Source: Echinicola sp. 20G (GTDB lineage: Bacteria; Bacteroidota; Bacteroidia; Cytophagales; Cyclobacteriaceae). Taken from it: a stretch of 64,000 nt of DNA. Below, piece by piece: positions 26,097 to 34,838 of the stretch (within the stretch, counting starts at the first letter, position 1; every line of letters starts with the position of its first letter). The stretch covers positions 1,181,001 through 1,245,000 of the forward strand of contig NZ_AP024154.1 in assembly GCF_015533855.1 (NCBI RefSeq), given 5' to 3'. Under the pieces are notes generated by a model. It saw nothing but the letters and a program-made list of their open reading frames with translations, was not told the origin of the DNA and ran no database searches. The position numbers and the translations under genes are program-made.

Positions 26097-26993
26097 TTAA
26101 TTTATGTTTTGATCCAACTCGATCGCGGCATCCAGAATTAACTTTACCACATTATAATAAAAATCTTGGTCCACCTTTTCGAAGGTATCCGAATCCTTAT
26201 GATAATCGGCATGGTCTTCTACGCCAAAGTAAACAAAAGGAATCTTTTCAGCATGAAAAGCTGCATGATCAGAAGCACTTGTCCAATCATCATGTCCAGA
26301 GCCTGGTAAGTCATGGCCAAACATCAGCTTCACCTTTGACTTCTTGGCAGCTGCTTCCAAGTGAGATTTTAATTGGGGATAATGATGTGTCCCCGAAACA
26401 TAGATTTCGTTCTTATCGCTTCTGCTGACCATGTCCATATTGATGTTCAAAGTCACTTGTTCCAAAGGAAAAGGAAAATCACGAACCAAAGCTTTGGCAC
26501 CTTGAAGTCCCCTTTCTTCCGCATCCAATGCAGCAAATATCATAGAATGCTGAGGATGGTTTTGAGAAAAATAGGCTGCCATTGCCAATAAGGCAGCAGT
26601 GCCGGAAGCATTATCATCAGCACCATTGTAAATTTTCCCATCACGCTCTCCCAAATGGTCGTAATGCGCAGTAACCACTATAATTTTTTCACTTTCCACA
26701 CCTGGGATAAAACCAACTATATTGGCCGCATTTTCCACCTTTTTATCTTTTCCGAAATCAAACAGCTGGGTATAGTCCTCATATTGACTGGTCAACCCTA
26801 GTGCCTTGAAGCGTTCTTTGATCAGTTGCTGCGCTTTCTTACTGCCTTCACTGAGCACAGCTCTCCCCTTTAATTCATCCGAAGCAAGGTATTTGAAATC
26901 CTGCATCAGTTGTGCCCTGTCTATTTCCTGAGCAGACAGTAAGCTTGAAGAAGCAATGAAAAGTATTAAAATGAGGATTTTTGGCGTTCTCAT
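26097..26993 (-). CDS. Secreted M28-family zinc aminopeptidase
   Basis: A 298-residue exported peptidase with a signal peptide to about A21-Q22, then a single M28 catalytic domain. Zinc-site motifs are VTAHYDHLGER (His ligand plus catalytic Asp), NGADDNASGTAALLAMA (bridging Asp), ALDAEERGLQGAK (catalytic Glu and ligand), VSRSDKNE and GHDDWTSASDHAAFH. It removes N-terminal amino acids from periplasmic or external peptides. It is transcribed toward the DUF5009 gene with a terminator-like hairpin between them, and is divergent from the unknown secreted gene with only 74 bases between starts. Confidence 0.92.
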   Translation of the reverse strand: MRTPKILILILFIASSSLLSAQEIDRAQLMQDFKYLASDELKGRAVLSEGSKKAQQLIKERFKALGLTSQYEDYTQLFDFGKDKKVENAANIVGFIPGVESEKIIVVTAHYDHLGERDGKIYNGADDNASGTAALLAMAAYFSQNHPQHSMIFAALDAEERGLQGAKALVRDFPFPLEQVTLNINMDMVSRSDKNEIYVSGTHHYPQLKSHLEAAAKKSKVKLMFGHDLPGSGHDDWTSASDHAAFHAEKIPFVYFGVEDHADYHKDSDTFEKVDQDFYYNVVKLILDAAIELDQNIN

Positions 26994-27067
26994 GGGATTA
27001 ACAGTTGATATGCATGAAGTATATCGGTGAAAATACTAATTTAGTCTTTCGGAACGATCAATTATCT

Positions 27068-28102
27068 ATGAAATATATTTCGGCCTTATTTTTCACCCTG
27101 TTGCTGTCATTTCAAACATTCGGCCAAAGTCAATTACCAGATCACTTTTTAAATGGCAAAGCCATAGTGCTGATCTCTTGTGCCCCTGATGCCAGGCCCA
27201 TCATGGAATGGAAAGAAATCGCTGAAACCATCCACCCGGCCTTAGTGGAAACAGGGGGGGACCCAATTGCCTATTATGAATTGGAGGAAGTGATTTTATC
27301 CGAGGAAATCCAAGCTGCCTATGCCAAAAACTTTGAGCAAAGAATGGTCAGAAATATTGTCACTATTACCCGCAAAAGTTCCGGGGATTTCTTTGTCAAC
27401 ATCATGGAATTTTCTGGAAATGGTAATTTGATCAAAGCCGGAAACCATTGGTCATTGAATGCTTCAGCGATAAGTGTACTCAATGAAAACCTTATAGCTG
27501 CTGGCAAAGGACTACGTTCAAAAAACCTGATGGCTCTCGATGTTCCAGCCTTCTTGCCTCCCTTGGTAGGAGGTGGTGAAAGCAGCAGCAGCCCATCAGG
27601 AAACCAAGGGCCAAGCCTACCTGCTTCAACAAGGTTCATTGCCAAAAACCCTCTCAACCTGGATGTCTTCAAATTAGGCATTCCTTTATCAGGAGCTTCT
27701 GGTGAAGCCGCTTTATTGACCCAGTTTCGCTATGACTTGTTAGGAAAATCTTCTGACCAGATCCTCGCCGCACAAAGGGCTGAAAAAGCAAGTTTGGAAA
27801 ACATTTTGAAAGAATATTATCCTTATGAAACGGTTTTTCTAACAGAAATCCGATCCGCTGATGCCCTAATCAAAGACCGGATCCAATTTGTATTGATGCG
27901 AGTGGAAGGCAGGGAAGCTGACTTGATGGAAAGTATGAGCTTGAATTCCACAAACATTGACGATCCAAATAGGATTGTTGTTAAATATTATATCAAATTT
28001 TTGGTCAGAAATGAATTATACACGGGCCCCGTTTGGGATGCTGACCCTGATGGAAAAACAGCTTTGATCAATTTCTTAAAAAATCTCAACCAGGAACAAT
28101 AA
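27068..28102 (+). CDS. Secreted protein of unknown function
   Basis: A 344-residue product from ATG 27068, chosen because a signal peptide (MKYISALFFTLLLSFQTFGQ) begins there; a TTG at 27005 would add 21 non-signal residues. The mature part has no motif I recognise: an N-terminal alpha/beta stretch (KAIVLISCAPDARPIMEWKE), a Gly/Ser/Pro-rich linker around PPLVGGGESSSSPSG, and a C-terminal beta-rich part with ILKEYYPYETVFLTEI and IVVKYYIKFLVRNEL. It is likely periplasmic. It is monocistronic, ended by the terminator at 28120-28153. Confidence 0.65.
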   Translation: MKYISALFFTLLLSFQTFGQSQLPDHFLNGKAIVLISCAPDARPIMEWKEIAETIHPALVETGGDPIAYYELEEVILSEEIQAAYAKNFEQRMVRNIVTITRKSSGDFFVNIMEFSGNGNLIKAGNHWSLNASAISVLNENLIAAGKGLRSKNLMALDVPAFLPPLVGGGESSSSPSGNQGPSLPASTRFIAKNPLNLDVFKLGIPLSGASGEAALLTQFRYDLLGKSSDQILAAQRAEKASLENILKEYYPYETVFLTEIRSADALIKDRIQFVLMRVEGREADLMESMSLNSTNIDDPNRIVVKYYIKFLVRNELYTGPVWDADPDGKTALINFLKNLNQEQ

Positions 28103-28119
28103 ACCTTTTTTTAAGTACA

Positions 28120-28153
28120 AAAGTCCCCAAAAGGCAAGCCATTTGGGGACTTT
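28120..28153. terminator. Bidirectional terminator
   Basis: AAAGTCCCCAAA (28120-28131) pairs with TTTGGGGACTTT (28142-28153), with an inner GGC/GCC pair. It serves the unknown secreted gene and the converging DinB-like gene. Confidence 0.9.
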
Positions 28154-28174
28154 ATCTTTAAGCTTTTAAGGAAG

Positions 28175-28702
28175 TTACCAAGCTCGGAACTGCGGAGGTT
28201 TAATACCATTTAGCCTTAGGTAAACCACTAAATTGCCCCTGTGATGGATCCCATGGCTATCTATTAGGTTTTCAGCTTGACGGCGAGTAATCATTGCCCC
28301 TCCAAATACTTCTATCTGCTCTGCCAATTCATCATCAGAAAGTCCCTTACAGGTTTCCGCAACATAATCAAAAGAATACTCCAAAGCTTTTTTTAGATCT
28401 GCTTTGGTCATACTGACACTTTCCATATCCATGGTCGGGTCAGCGCCGCCAAGAAAATTCTTGGCCATCATCACGTTTCCACCAGCTAAGTGCATGACCA
28501 TTTCGTCAAAACTGTTCACTTCTTCAACAGGCTTGAAACCAAGCTTGTCTTCGGGAATGGCTTCCAATATCTCAACTGTATAGCCTTTCATGGTATTCCA
28601 TTTGGCCAAAAACTCTTCTTGGGTGGTTTGTGCTTGTAGGGCATAAAATGAGGATGTGCTTAGTATAAACACTAAAACTAGGGTTTTGAAAATCTTGGTC
28701 AT
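28175..28702 (-). CDS. Exported DinB-family protein
   Basis: A 175-residue protein with an N-terminal signal peptide ending about QAQ (residue 25) and a four-helix DinB/YfiT-like bundle. Family positions that usually bind metal appear as a His in DEMVMHLAGGNVMMA (about 66-80) and HGIHHRGNLVVYLRLNG (about 150-166). Typical DinB proteins are cytosolic thiol transferases or of unknown role; exported copies are common in Bacteroidota. The metal and substrate are unknown. Confidence 0.85.
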   Translation of the reverse strand: MTKIFKTLVLVFILSTSSFYALQAQTTQEEFLAKWNTMKGYTVEILEAIPEDKLGFKPVEEVNSFDEMVMHLAGGNVMMAKNFLGGADPTMDMESVSMTKADLKKALEYSFDYVAETCKGLSDDELAEQIEVFGGAMITRRQAENLIDSHGIHHRGNLVVYLRLNGIKPPQFRAW

Positions 28703-28808
28703 GGTTTTTAGGTTTTGGTTAAGTACCTAATTTCGTGAAGTTTAATCATAAAACGTAGCATATGCGGCAAAATAATAGGCATTAAAGAAGAGTATCTTAT
28801 CTATTTTC

Positions 28809-28816
28809 TATCTTTG
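28809..28816 (+). promoter_or_regulatory. Candidate -7 element for gldD
   Basis: TATCTTTG matches TAnnTTTG exactly. It ends five bases before the gldD ATG, so the mRNA would be nearly leaderless. No -33 TTG is seen at the expected distance. Confidence 0.4.
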
Positions 28817-28821
28817 GGGAT

Positions 28822-29403
28822 ATGAAATTCAGGAATATTTGTTGGATTATATTGTTCGTGTTAGTGAGTTGCGACAAAACCTACTTACCCAAACCAAAGG
28901 GTTTTAACCGCATTGATTTACCTCAAAAAGAATTTGTAAAATTAAATGACAACTACCCTTATCAATTTGACCTTCCTGAAATAAGTGAAGTTGAGATGGA
29001 TTCCTTTAATCTCGAAGAAAAAAATTGGATCAACATCAGCTATCCAACTTTAGGCGCAAAAGTTCACCTCACTTACAAGGCCATCAACAACAACCAAAAC
29101 AATTTGAAAAGCTATTTGGATGATGCCTTTAACTTAACCGCTAAACATCAAGTAAAAGCCTACAGCATAGAAGAAGGTGTGATCAGAACACCAAAAGGTT
29201 ATACAGGGGTCGTTGCCGAGTTAAGCGGTGAAGTGCCCACCCAATTTCAGTTTTTTGTGACCGATTCAACCAACAACTTTCTAAGAGGAGCCTTATATTT
29301 TAATACAGCCGTGAAAAATGATTCCTTGGCACCTGTCATTGAATACATCAAAAGCGACATGATGCATTTGATCAACACCCTTGAATTCAAAACTAAGGAC
29401 TGA
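28822..29403 (+). CDS. gldD: Gliding motility lipoprotein GldD
   Basis: A 193-residue lipoprotein with an N-terminal signal and lipobox LVSC (C17). The mature N-terminus reads TYLPKPKGFNRIDLPQ and continues YPYQFDLPE, WINISYPTLGAKVHLTYKAI, and a C-terminal FLRGALYFNTAVKNDSLAPV, the conserved blocks of GldD. The protein is needed for gliding and type IX secretion function in Flavobacterium johnsoniae, acting at the cell envelope. The usual gldE partner is not beside it here. The next gene, a GHL10 glycosidase, starts 52 bases later and may be co-transcribed. Confidence 0.87.
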   Translation: MKFRNICWIILFVLVSCDKTYLPKPKGFNRIDLPQKEFVKLNDNYPYQFDLPEISEVEMDSFNLEEKNWINISYPTLGAKVHLTYKAINNNQNNLKSYLDDAFNLTAKHQVKAYSIEEGVIRTPKGYTGVVAELSGEVPTQFQFFVTDSTNNFLRGALYFNTAVKNDSLAPVIEYIKSDMMHLINTLEFKTKD

Positions 29404-29455
29404 TTTTTGTTTATAATATAATTGGCTTATCCTAAACCAGCTTGACCATAACTCC

Positions 29456-31066
29456 ATGAAATTCTCACTTCAAAGCATAAGCTATTTTGCTTTTCTGATA
29501 TTATTCGCTGCCTGTGCGGGGTCAAAAAAAATTCATCAGCCGAATGACACCCCAGTTGTCCAAGAGACTCCAGCTCCAAAACCCTCAGGAGAAAACCCTG
29601 TTACTACCCCTTCGGATCAACCGGAGACCTTACCACTATTTACTGCGCCTTCTAGGGAAATGAGAGGTGTCTGGATTGCTACTGTGGCTAATATTGACTG
29701 GCCTAGCTCTGGAAATGACAGTTTTGAAAAACAAAAAATGGATTTCCTTCAAATCTTGGATTTCTATCACCAGCGCAATTTCAATGCTGTATTTGTTCAA
29801 GTAAGGGCAGCAGGTGACGCTTTTTACCCTTCTGAACTGGCCCCGTGGTCCAAATTTTTAACTGGAAAAGAAGGACAATCCCCGAAAACCTCCATGGATC
29901 CACTCAAATGGATGATCCAAGCTGCCCACGAAAGGGGCATGGAATTTCATGCTTGGCTGAATCCCTATCGTGCCACCTTCAATCTCGACACCAAAGAGTT
30001 GAGCCCAAAACATGATTACTTCCGTCATCCTGACTGGATGATTACCTATGGCACCAAGCGATATTATAATCCCGGGCTTCCGGCAGTCCAAAACCATATC
30101 GCAAACATTGTCAAAGAAATCGTTCAAAAGTATGATGTGGATGGCATCCACTTTGACGATTACTTCTATCCCTACAAGATCAAAGGACTAGAATTTGCAG
30201 ATCAAAATGCCTATCGCCAACATGGAAGAGGAAGTTCTTTGGCCGACTGGCGCCGCCAAAATGTGGACCAACTGATCCGAAAAACAAGTGAAATAATTGA
30301 TTCAGAAAAGCCTTGGGTAGCTTTTGGAGTAAGTCCATTTGGGGTTTGGAGAAACAACTCGCAGGATCCAAGAGGCTCTGCCACCAAAGCAGGACAAACC
30401 AACTACGATGACCTCTATGCCGATCCATTGGTATGGATAAAAAATGGCTGGGTGGATTACATCGCACCTCAAGTATACTGGAGCATGGACCATGACGCTG
30501 CTTCTTACAGAACGCTGCTGAAGTGGTGGTCCGATAAGGCTCAAGATATCCCTATCTATATCGGAAACGGATCCTATAAAGTACGGAATGATGGAGACGA
30601 AGCGTGGACAAGTACTTTTGAACTACCCAATCAAGTGGCCTATGCACGCACAATCCCAGGAGTAGAAGGGAATGTTTTCTTCCGTGCCCGCTCCTTGATG
30701 GGAAACAACCGGGATGTGGCTAATCTGCTCCTTCAAAATGTATATGCCACTCCAGCTCTGGCACCTTCCCAAAAGATTCTTTCTGATGTCATGTCCAATA
30801 TTGAGCCTGAGATCAGCAGCAAACACCTTTCCGCCAGGGGACTTCAGTTGCAAATCTCCAATGCCTATCTCTCTAAAGAAGTAGTCCTCTACGGCTATAA
30901 TAATGCAGGCAGATGGGAATTGGTAGAAAACTTACGGACAAGTGGCTCTTTTGATGGAGAGACTTTTGTCTTTAACCACCCGGCCATCCAAAACTATCCT
31001 TTTCTTGCAATTGGATTCTTGGGAAATTATGGTGAGCTTTCCCAGCTTAAAATTTGGAAACCTTGA
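29456..31066 (+). CDS. GHL10-family glycoside hydrolase (DigH/YngK-like) lipoprotein
   Basis: A 536-residue exported protein with a likely lipobox (LFAACAG, C20), a Pro/Thr-rich linker (25-60), and a TIM-barrel GHL10 (PF02638) domain from about 65 to 400: REMRGVWIATVANIDWPSSG, FNAVFVQVRAAGDAFYPSEL, EFHAWLNPYR, DGIHFDDYFYPY, and VDYIAPQVYWSMDH. The C-terminal 110 residues form a beta domain. E. coli DigH cleaves denuded peptidoglycan glycan strands, so a role in wall remodelling or division is likely. Convergent with a sulfatase. Confidence 0.87.
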   Translation: MKFSLQSISYFAFLILFAACAGSKKIHQPNDTPVVQETPAPKPSGENPVTTPSDQPETLPLFTAPSREMRGVWIATVANIDWPSSGNDSFEKQKMDFLQILDFYHQRNFNAVFVQVRAAGDAFYPSELAPWSKFLTGKEGQSPKTSMDPLKWMIQAAHERGMEFHAWLNPYRATFNLDTKELSPKHDYFRHPDWMITYGTKRYYNPGLPAVQNHIANIVKEIVQKYDVDGIHFDDYFYPYKIKGLEFADQNAYRQHGRGSSLADWRRQNVDQLIRKTSEIIDSEKPWVAFGVSPFGVWRNNSQDPRGSATKAGQTNYDDLYADPLVWIKNGWVDYIAPQVYWSMDHDAASYRTLLKWWSDKAQDIPIYIGNGSYKVRNDGDEAWTSTFELPNQVAYARTIPGVEGNVFFRARSLMGNNRDVANLLLQNVYATPALAPSQKILSDVMSNIEPEISSKHLSARGLQLQISNAYLSKEVVLYGYNNAGRWELVENLRTSGSFDGETFVFNHPAIQNYPFLAIGFLGNYGELSQLKIWKP

Positions 31067-31089
31067 GCCGATTATTTTAAATCACTTAA

Positions 31090-32541
31090 TTAAAAAGGAC
31101 CTTTCCGATTAATTTCAGTAGCATTTTTGGCTGCCCCGGGCATTTCTCCTCGGATTCCAGATTGCGGTGTATTTATTCTAGACTCAGCGATTTCATACCA
31201 ACTTTTGGTGAGATCTTGGGGAGTAGTATCTCCTGTTTCCTCTTGCCACTGAAGCAAGACTTGTCTTATTTCTACCAAATCCTTTTGGTGGCTAGGATCT
31301 GCTGCCAAATTATAAAGTTGGAAAGGGTCATTTACGATATCATAGAGCTCTTCAGAAGGTCTTGGTGTCACAAAAATATCCGCTTGAATTGCAGATAAAT
31401 CACCTGCTTGACGAAGGGCTTCTAAGTCCTGATAAGAAGGGCTAGTCACTGCATCCAATGGACCTGACTGGGGAATGTTGGGTCTGGAGTTCAGAATATA
31501 CAACCATCTTTCAGACCGAACCATCCGCTCATGTGCCTCATAATCATGCCAATTGTGCTCTGCAAAAGCATAGTTCCTAAAGGGTAGATTGGGATCGACC
31601 AATTGTTGATGGAAGGATTTTCCTTGAAACTGCTTATCAATATCCACACCAGCCAATTGAAGAACTGTTGGGGCAATGTCTATGGAACTGATCAGTTGTG
31701 AACAAGTGGTTCCTTTTTTCCCTAAACCACTTGGCCAATGCGCCACAAAGGGTGTTTTCATACCCCTATCATTTACCCTGGTCTTGCTATGCGGAAATGG
31801 GCGACCATTGTCTGCCATAAAGAAAATGAGTGTATTATCTAGTGATCCCTGTTTCTTCAATTGATCCATAACTTTTCCCAAGAAACTGTCCAAGCGGGCT
31901 ATTTCGTCATAATATTTCGCCAAATCTGTTTTGGTAGCCATTTCATCGGCCAAGTAAAAGGGAGGAGTGAGTTCCTCAGCTAGATGTGTTCCAGAGAAAT
32001 CATTTGGTCCCCAAGGGCGGTGCGCGTCATGAGAAGCAAACCACATAAAAAAGGGCTTTTCCTTTGGTCTTTCGGCAAGAAGCTCCACCCATTTATCCTC
32101 TCCACCAGGACCTCCATCTTTGGTATGAACCTCGTCAAACCCTCTCATTGCATATTCACCCATGTGAAATTTTCCTGCCTGGGCTGTATAATAGCCTTGG
32201 GCCTTCAGAAATTCGGGAAGAGACTTCATATTCAAAGGAGGCTCGGTATGGAGCTCTGCCGCACCAGTATTATGTGGATAACGGCCTGTTAAAATTGAAT
32301 TTCTGCTAGGACTGCAAGAGCTGGCCGTCAAATACACATTTTCAAAGCGCAAGCCATCAGCAGCCATTTTGTCAATATTCGGTGTTTTGGCCTGAGCATT
32401 ACCATAGCAGCCCAAGTCATCCCAGCTCACATCATCAGCAATGATGATAATAAAATTTGTTTTTGAACTTTGGGCCCAAACCGGTGAAATAAAAATCAAC
32501 AGGGCCAGAAATATTCCAAAGGTTTGCTTCATCATCTGCAT
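31090..32541 (-). CDS. Secreted sulfatase (heparan N-sulfatase-like, S1 family)
   Basis: A 483-residue exported sulfatase with a signal peptide ending SPVWAQ (ATG 32541; ATGs at codons 3 and 4 are equally possible starts). Metal-site ADDVSWDDLGCYG lies at 35-47, and the formylglycine motif SSCSPSRNSILTGR has C76 in the canonical C-x-P-S-R form. FFMADNGRPF, with the later His/Lys residues, completes the site. The domain size fits the SGSH-like subgroup acting on N-sulfated glucosamine or related sugars, but the substrate is uncertain. No maturase is in the window. Confidence 0.9.
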   Translation of the reverse strand: MQMMKQTFGIFLALLIFISPVWAQSSKTNFIIIIADDVSWDDLGCYGNAQAKTPNIDKMAADGLRFENVYLTASSCSPSRNSILTGRYPHNTGAAELHTEPPLNMKSLPEFLKAQGYYTAQAGKFHMGEYAMRGFDEVHTKDGGPGGEDKWVELLAERPKEKPFFMWFASHDAHRPWGPNDFSGTHLAEELTPPFYLADEMATKTDLAKYYDEIARLDSFLGKVMDQLKKQGSLDNTLIFFMADNGRPFPHSKTRVNDRGMKTPFVAHWPSGLGKKGTTCSQLISSIDIAPTVLQLAGVDIDKQFQGKSFHQQLVDPNLPFRNYAFAEHNWHDYEAHERMVRSERWLYILNSRPNIPQSGPLDAVTSPSYQDLEALRQAGDLSAIQADIFVTPRPSEELYDIVNDPFQLYNLAADPSHQKDLVEIRQVLLQWQEETGDTTPQDLTKSWYEIAESRINTPQSGIRGEMPGAAKNATEINRKGPF

Positions 32542-32635
32542 GTTAGGTTTTAATAGGTCTTTGCGAAATACCTATAAATTATCTGTATAAAATTTTAAAT
32601 CAAACTTTTCAGACCAACATCAGGCAGAAACAACA

Positions 32636-32661
32636 AAAGCCGTCCAAATTTGGACGGCTTT
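32636..32661. terminator. Symporter terminator
   Basis: A 26-base perfect palindrome (AAAGCCGTCCAAA plus its complement) with flanking A and T tracts, 28 bases beyond the symporter stop. Confidence 0.88.
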
Positions 32662-32688
32662 ATTAATATCGATTACAAGTCAGGTATC

Positions 32689-34470
32689 TTAAAACAACTT
32701 GATCTTGCCCCAGCTTCTGATCAAAATAGTGAAGGCCAAAGCACTCACGATGGAAGCAATGATAGCTGACATGGTATTTTCATATAGCCAGAATCCAATG
32801 GCAAACAAGGCGGAGTAAATTGCTACCGAACCGGTCACCATCAAACCAATTTCGAATGGCAACTGACCTTGCTCAGCTTCTACTTCCGGATACTTGTTCA
32901 ACAGTTTTCTCCATCCATAGGCTGCTGGTTTTACTTTTTTATAGAAAGAAAGTAAGATTTCATCATTTTCTGGTTTGGTCACCAAGGTAACGATCACCCA
33001 AGTGGCCGTGGTCACACTGACACCATAAAGTAACTTCAAATACTCCATTCCTTCTGGGATATTGATGATACCAAACTTAGGGTTGATGGTTTCAAAGAAG
33101 ATGGCCACGATAAATGAAATGATCATCGCTGAAATTTCTGTGTAAGCATTGATCCTCCACCAAAACCATCTTAAAATAAAGATCAATCCAGTACCTGCAC
33201 CGATCTGAAGCAAAATATTAAACGCTTCAAGTGCATTGGACAAGGCCAAGGCCAATAGAGCGGCCAAGCCCATCAATACCACTGTTGAGATTCTTCCCAC
33301 GTTTACCAACTCCTTATCAGAAGCATCAGGCTTTACAAATCTTTGGTAGAAGTCATTTACCACATAAGACGAACCCCAGTTCAAGTGTGTAGAAAGAGTA
33401 GACATTACCGCAGCAATCAAAGAGGCCAATACAATACCAATCAATCCAGTTGGCAAGTAGGTCAGCATGGCAGAATAAGCCAAATCATCTCCCAATTTAT
33501 CTGCAGGAATATGTGGGAAAGCTTCTTGCATATCACTGATCTGTGGGAACACCACCAATGAAGCCAAAGCAATGATGATCCATGGCCAAGGACGAAGTGC
33601 ATAATGCGCTACATTGAAGAACAAGGTTGCTCCAATTGCATTCTTTTCATCTTTGGCAGAAAGCATCCTTTGGGCGATGTAACCACCACCTCCTGGCTCA
33701 GCACCTGGATACCATGTTGCCCACCATTGGATCGCGATAGGCATCAAGAACAAAGGAATCACCAAGTTCATATCATTAAAATCAGGAAGAAAAGATAACT
33801 TGTCAGACACATTAGGATGAGCCAACAGGTTGTCCAAAGATCCAATTTCTGGAAGATCCAAAATATAGATGGCAGCACCGATTGCACCGGCCATGGCAAT
33901 AAAGAACTGGAAGAAGTCAGTCAACAAAACCCCTTTCAATCCACCCAATGAACTATATACAACTGTCACAATTGAAGCAATCAATAAAGTTTGTACCGGG
34001 CTTAGTCCGAGCATCACCCCACCAATCTTAATGGCTGCCAGAGAGACAGTGGCCATGATCATAATATTAAAGAACACTCCCAAATAGATTGCTCTAAAAC
34101 CTCTTAAAAAAGCTGCTGCTTTTCCTCCATACCTTAATTCATAGAATTCCAAATCAGTATTGATTTCAGACCTTCTCCAAAGTTTGGCATAAACAAACAC
34201 AGTGAGCATACCGGTCAAAAGGAAACACCACCAAGTCCAGTTACCAGAGACACCATTATTCCTTACAATATCCGTAACCAAGTTAGGGGTATCCGCTGAG
34301 AAGGTGGTAGCAACCATGGAAACACCCAAAAGCCACCATGGCATACTTCTGCCAGATAAGAAGAAGTCCTTAGAACTTTTACCTGCAGATTTTGAGGTAA
34401 ACACGCCTATCAGCAAGGAAATGATGAAAAAGGCCGCAATAATGCCCCAGTCAATTGGAGAGATGTTCAT
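32689..34470 (-). CDS. Sodium:solute symporter (SSS family), sugar type
   Basis: A 593-residue inner-membrane transporter of about 13-14 helices. SSS signatures are SSKDFFLSGRSMPWWLLGVS (about 33-52), TFSADTPNLVTDIV (unwound TM1 sodium-site region), SLGGLKGVLLTDFFQFFIA (about 170-190) and LASLIAAVMSTLSTHLNWGS (TM8, sodium site). It is longer than proline/pantothenate carriers and closer to the SGLT/vSGLT sugar group, so a sodium-driven sugar or sugar-acid importer is likely. It is divergent from an N-acetylhexosamine-kinase-like gene, consistent with a shared sugar. An inverted repeat at 34524-34579 lies in its upstream region. Confidence 0.9.
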   Translation of the reverse strand: MNISPIDWGIIAAFFIISLLIGVFTSKSAGKSSKDFFLSGRSMPWWLLGVSMVATTFSADTPNLVTDIVRNNGVSGNWTWWCFLLTGMLTVFVYAKLWRRSEINTDLEFYELRYGGKAAAFLRGFRAIYLGVFFNIMIMATVSLAAIKIGGVMLGLSPVQTLLIASIVTVVYSSLGGLKGVLLTDFFQFFIAMAGAIGAAIYILDLPEIGSLDNLLAHPNVSDKLSFLPDFNDMNLVIPLFLMPIAIQWWATWYPGAEPGGGGYIAQRMLSAKDEKNAIGATLFFNVAHYALRPWPWIIIALASLVVFPQISDMQEAFPHIPADKLGDDLAYSAMLTYLPTGLIGIVLASLIAAVMSTLSTHLNWGSSYVVNDFYQRFVKPDASDKELVNVGRISTVVLMGLAALLALALSNALEAFNILLQIGAGTGLIFILRWFWWRINAYTEISAMIISFIVAIFFETINPKFGIINIPEGMEYLKLLYGVSVTTATWVIVTLVTKPENDEILLSFYKKVKPAAYGWRKLLNKYPEVEAEQGQLPFEIGLMVTGSVAIYSALFAIGFWLYENTMSAIIASIVSALAFTILIRSWGKIKLF

Positions 34471-34523
34471 AATATCCTAATGTATTTAGTGATTTAGTAA
34501 AATCGGTAACTTACTTTTTTTGG

Positions 34524-34579
34524 GTGCGTTAAAGTTGTTAAATGAAGTTTTATAAAATTTTACATTTAATAAAACGCAC
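34524..34579. promoter_or_regulatory. Nested inverted repeat upstream of the symporter
   Basis: Outer arms GTGCGTT (34524-34530) and AACGCAC (34573-34579); inner arms TTAAATG (34538-34544) and CATTTAA (34563-34569). The two nested pairs could form an imperfect leader hairpin for the symporter mRNA or a two-site operator. Confidence 0.45.
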
Positions 34580-34709
34580 TTTTGAAATAAATTTCACTAA
34601 TGTATTCAATTATTCACGAATTACAAAAAGTGAAATCTTGTTAACTTAACTTTAATTTTCCCAAAGAAAATAAATATTGACGAAAACATATATTAATACG
34701 CTTATTTTT

Positions 34710-34717
34710 TATTTTTG
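34710..34717 (+). promoter_or_regulatory. Candidate -7 element for the kinase gene
   Basis: TATTTTTG matches TAnnTTTG. No TTG is found 19 bases upstream. It would give a leader of about 115 bases. Confidence 0.35.
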
Positions 34718-34838
34718 CGTTCGGTTTACGCAATAAAAGGTTTCAAATTCTTTTGAATTATAAATTTCAGGTTGTACTTTAAATTTGAAATGGTAAGCAG
34801 AGCTGACCTTTTAGTAAACTTAAGGCGTTATCAAACTA

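Larger units (their letters stand above)
34471..34838. other. Intergenic region with divergent promoters
   Basis: 368 bases between divergent symporter and kinase genes, very AT-rich. It holds the inverted repeat at 34524-34579 and the -7-like element at 34710-34717. I see no ORF or RNA gene. Confidence 0.7.
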
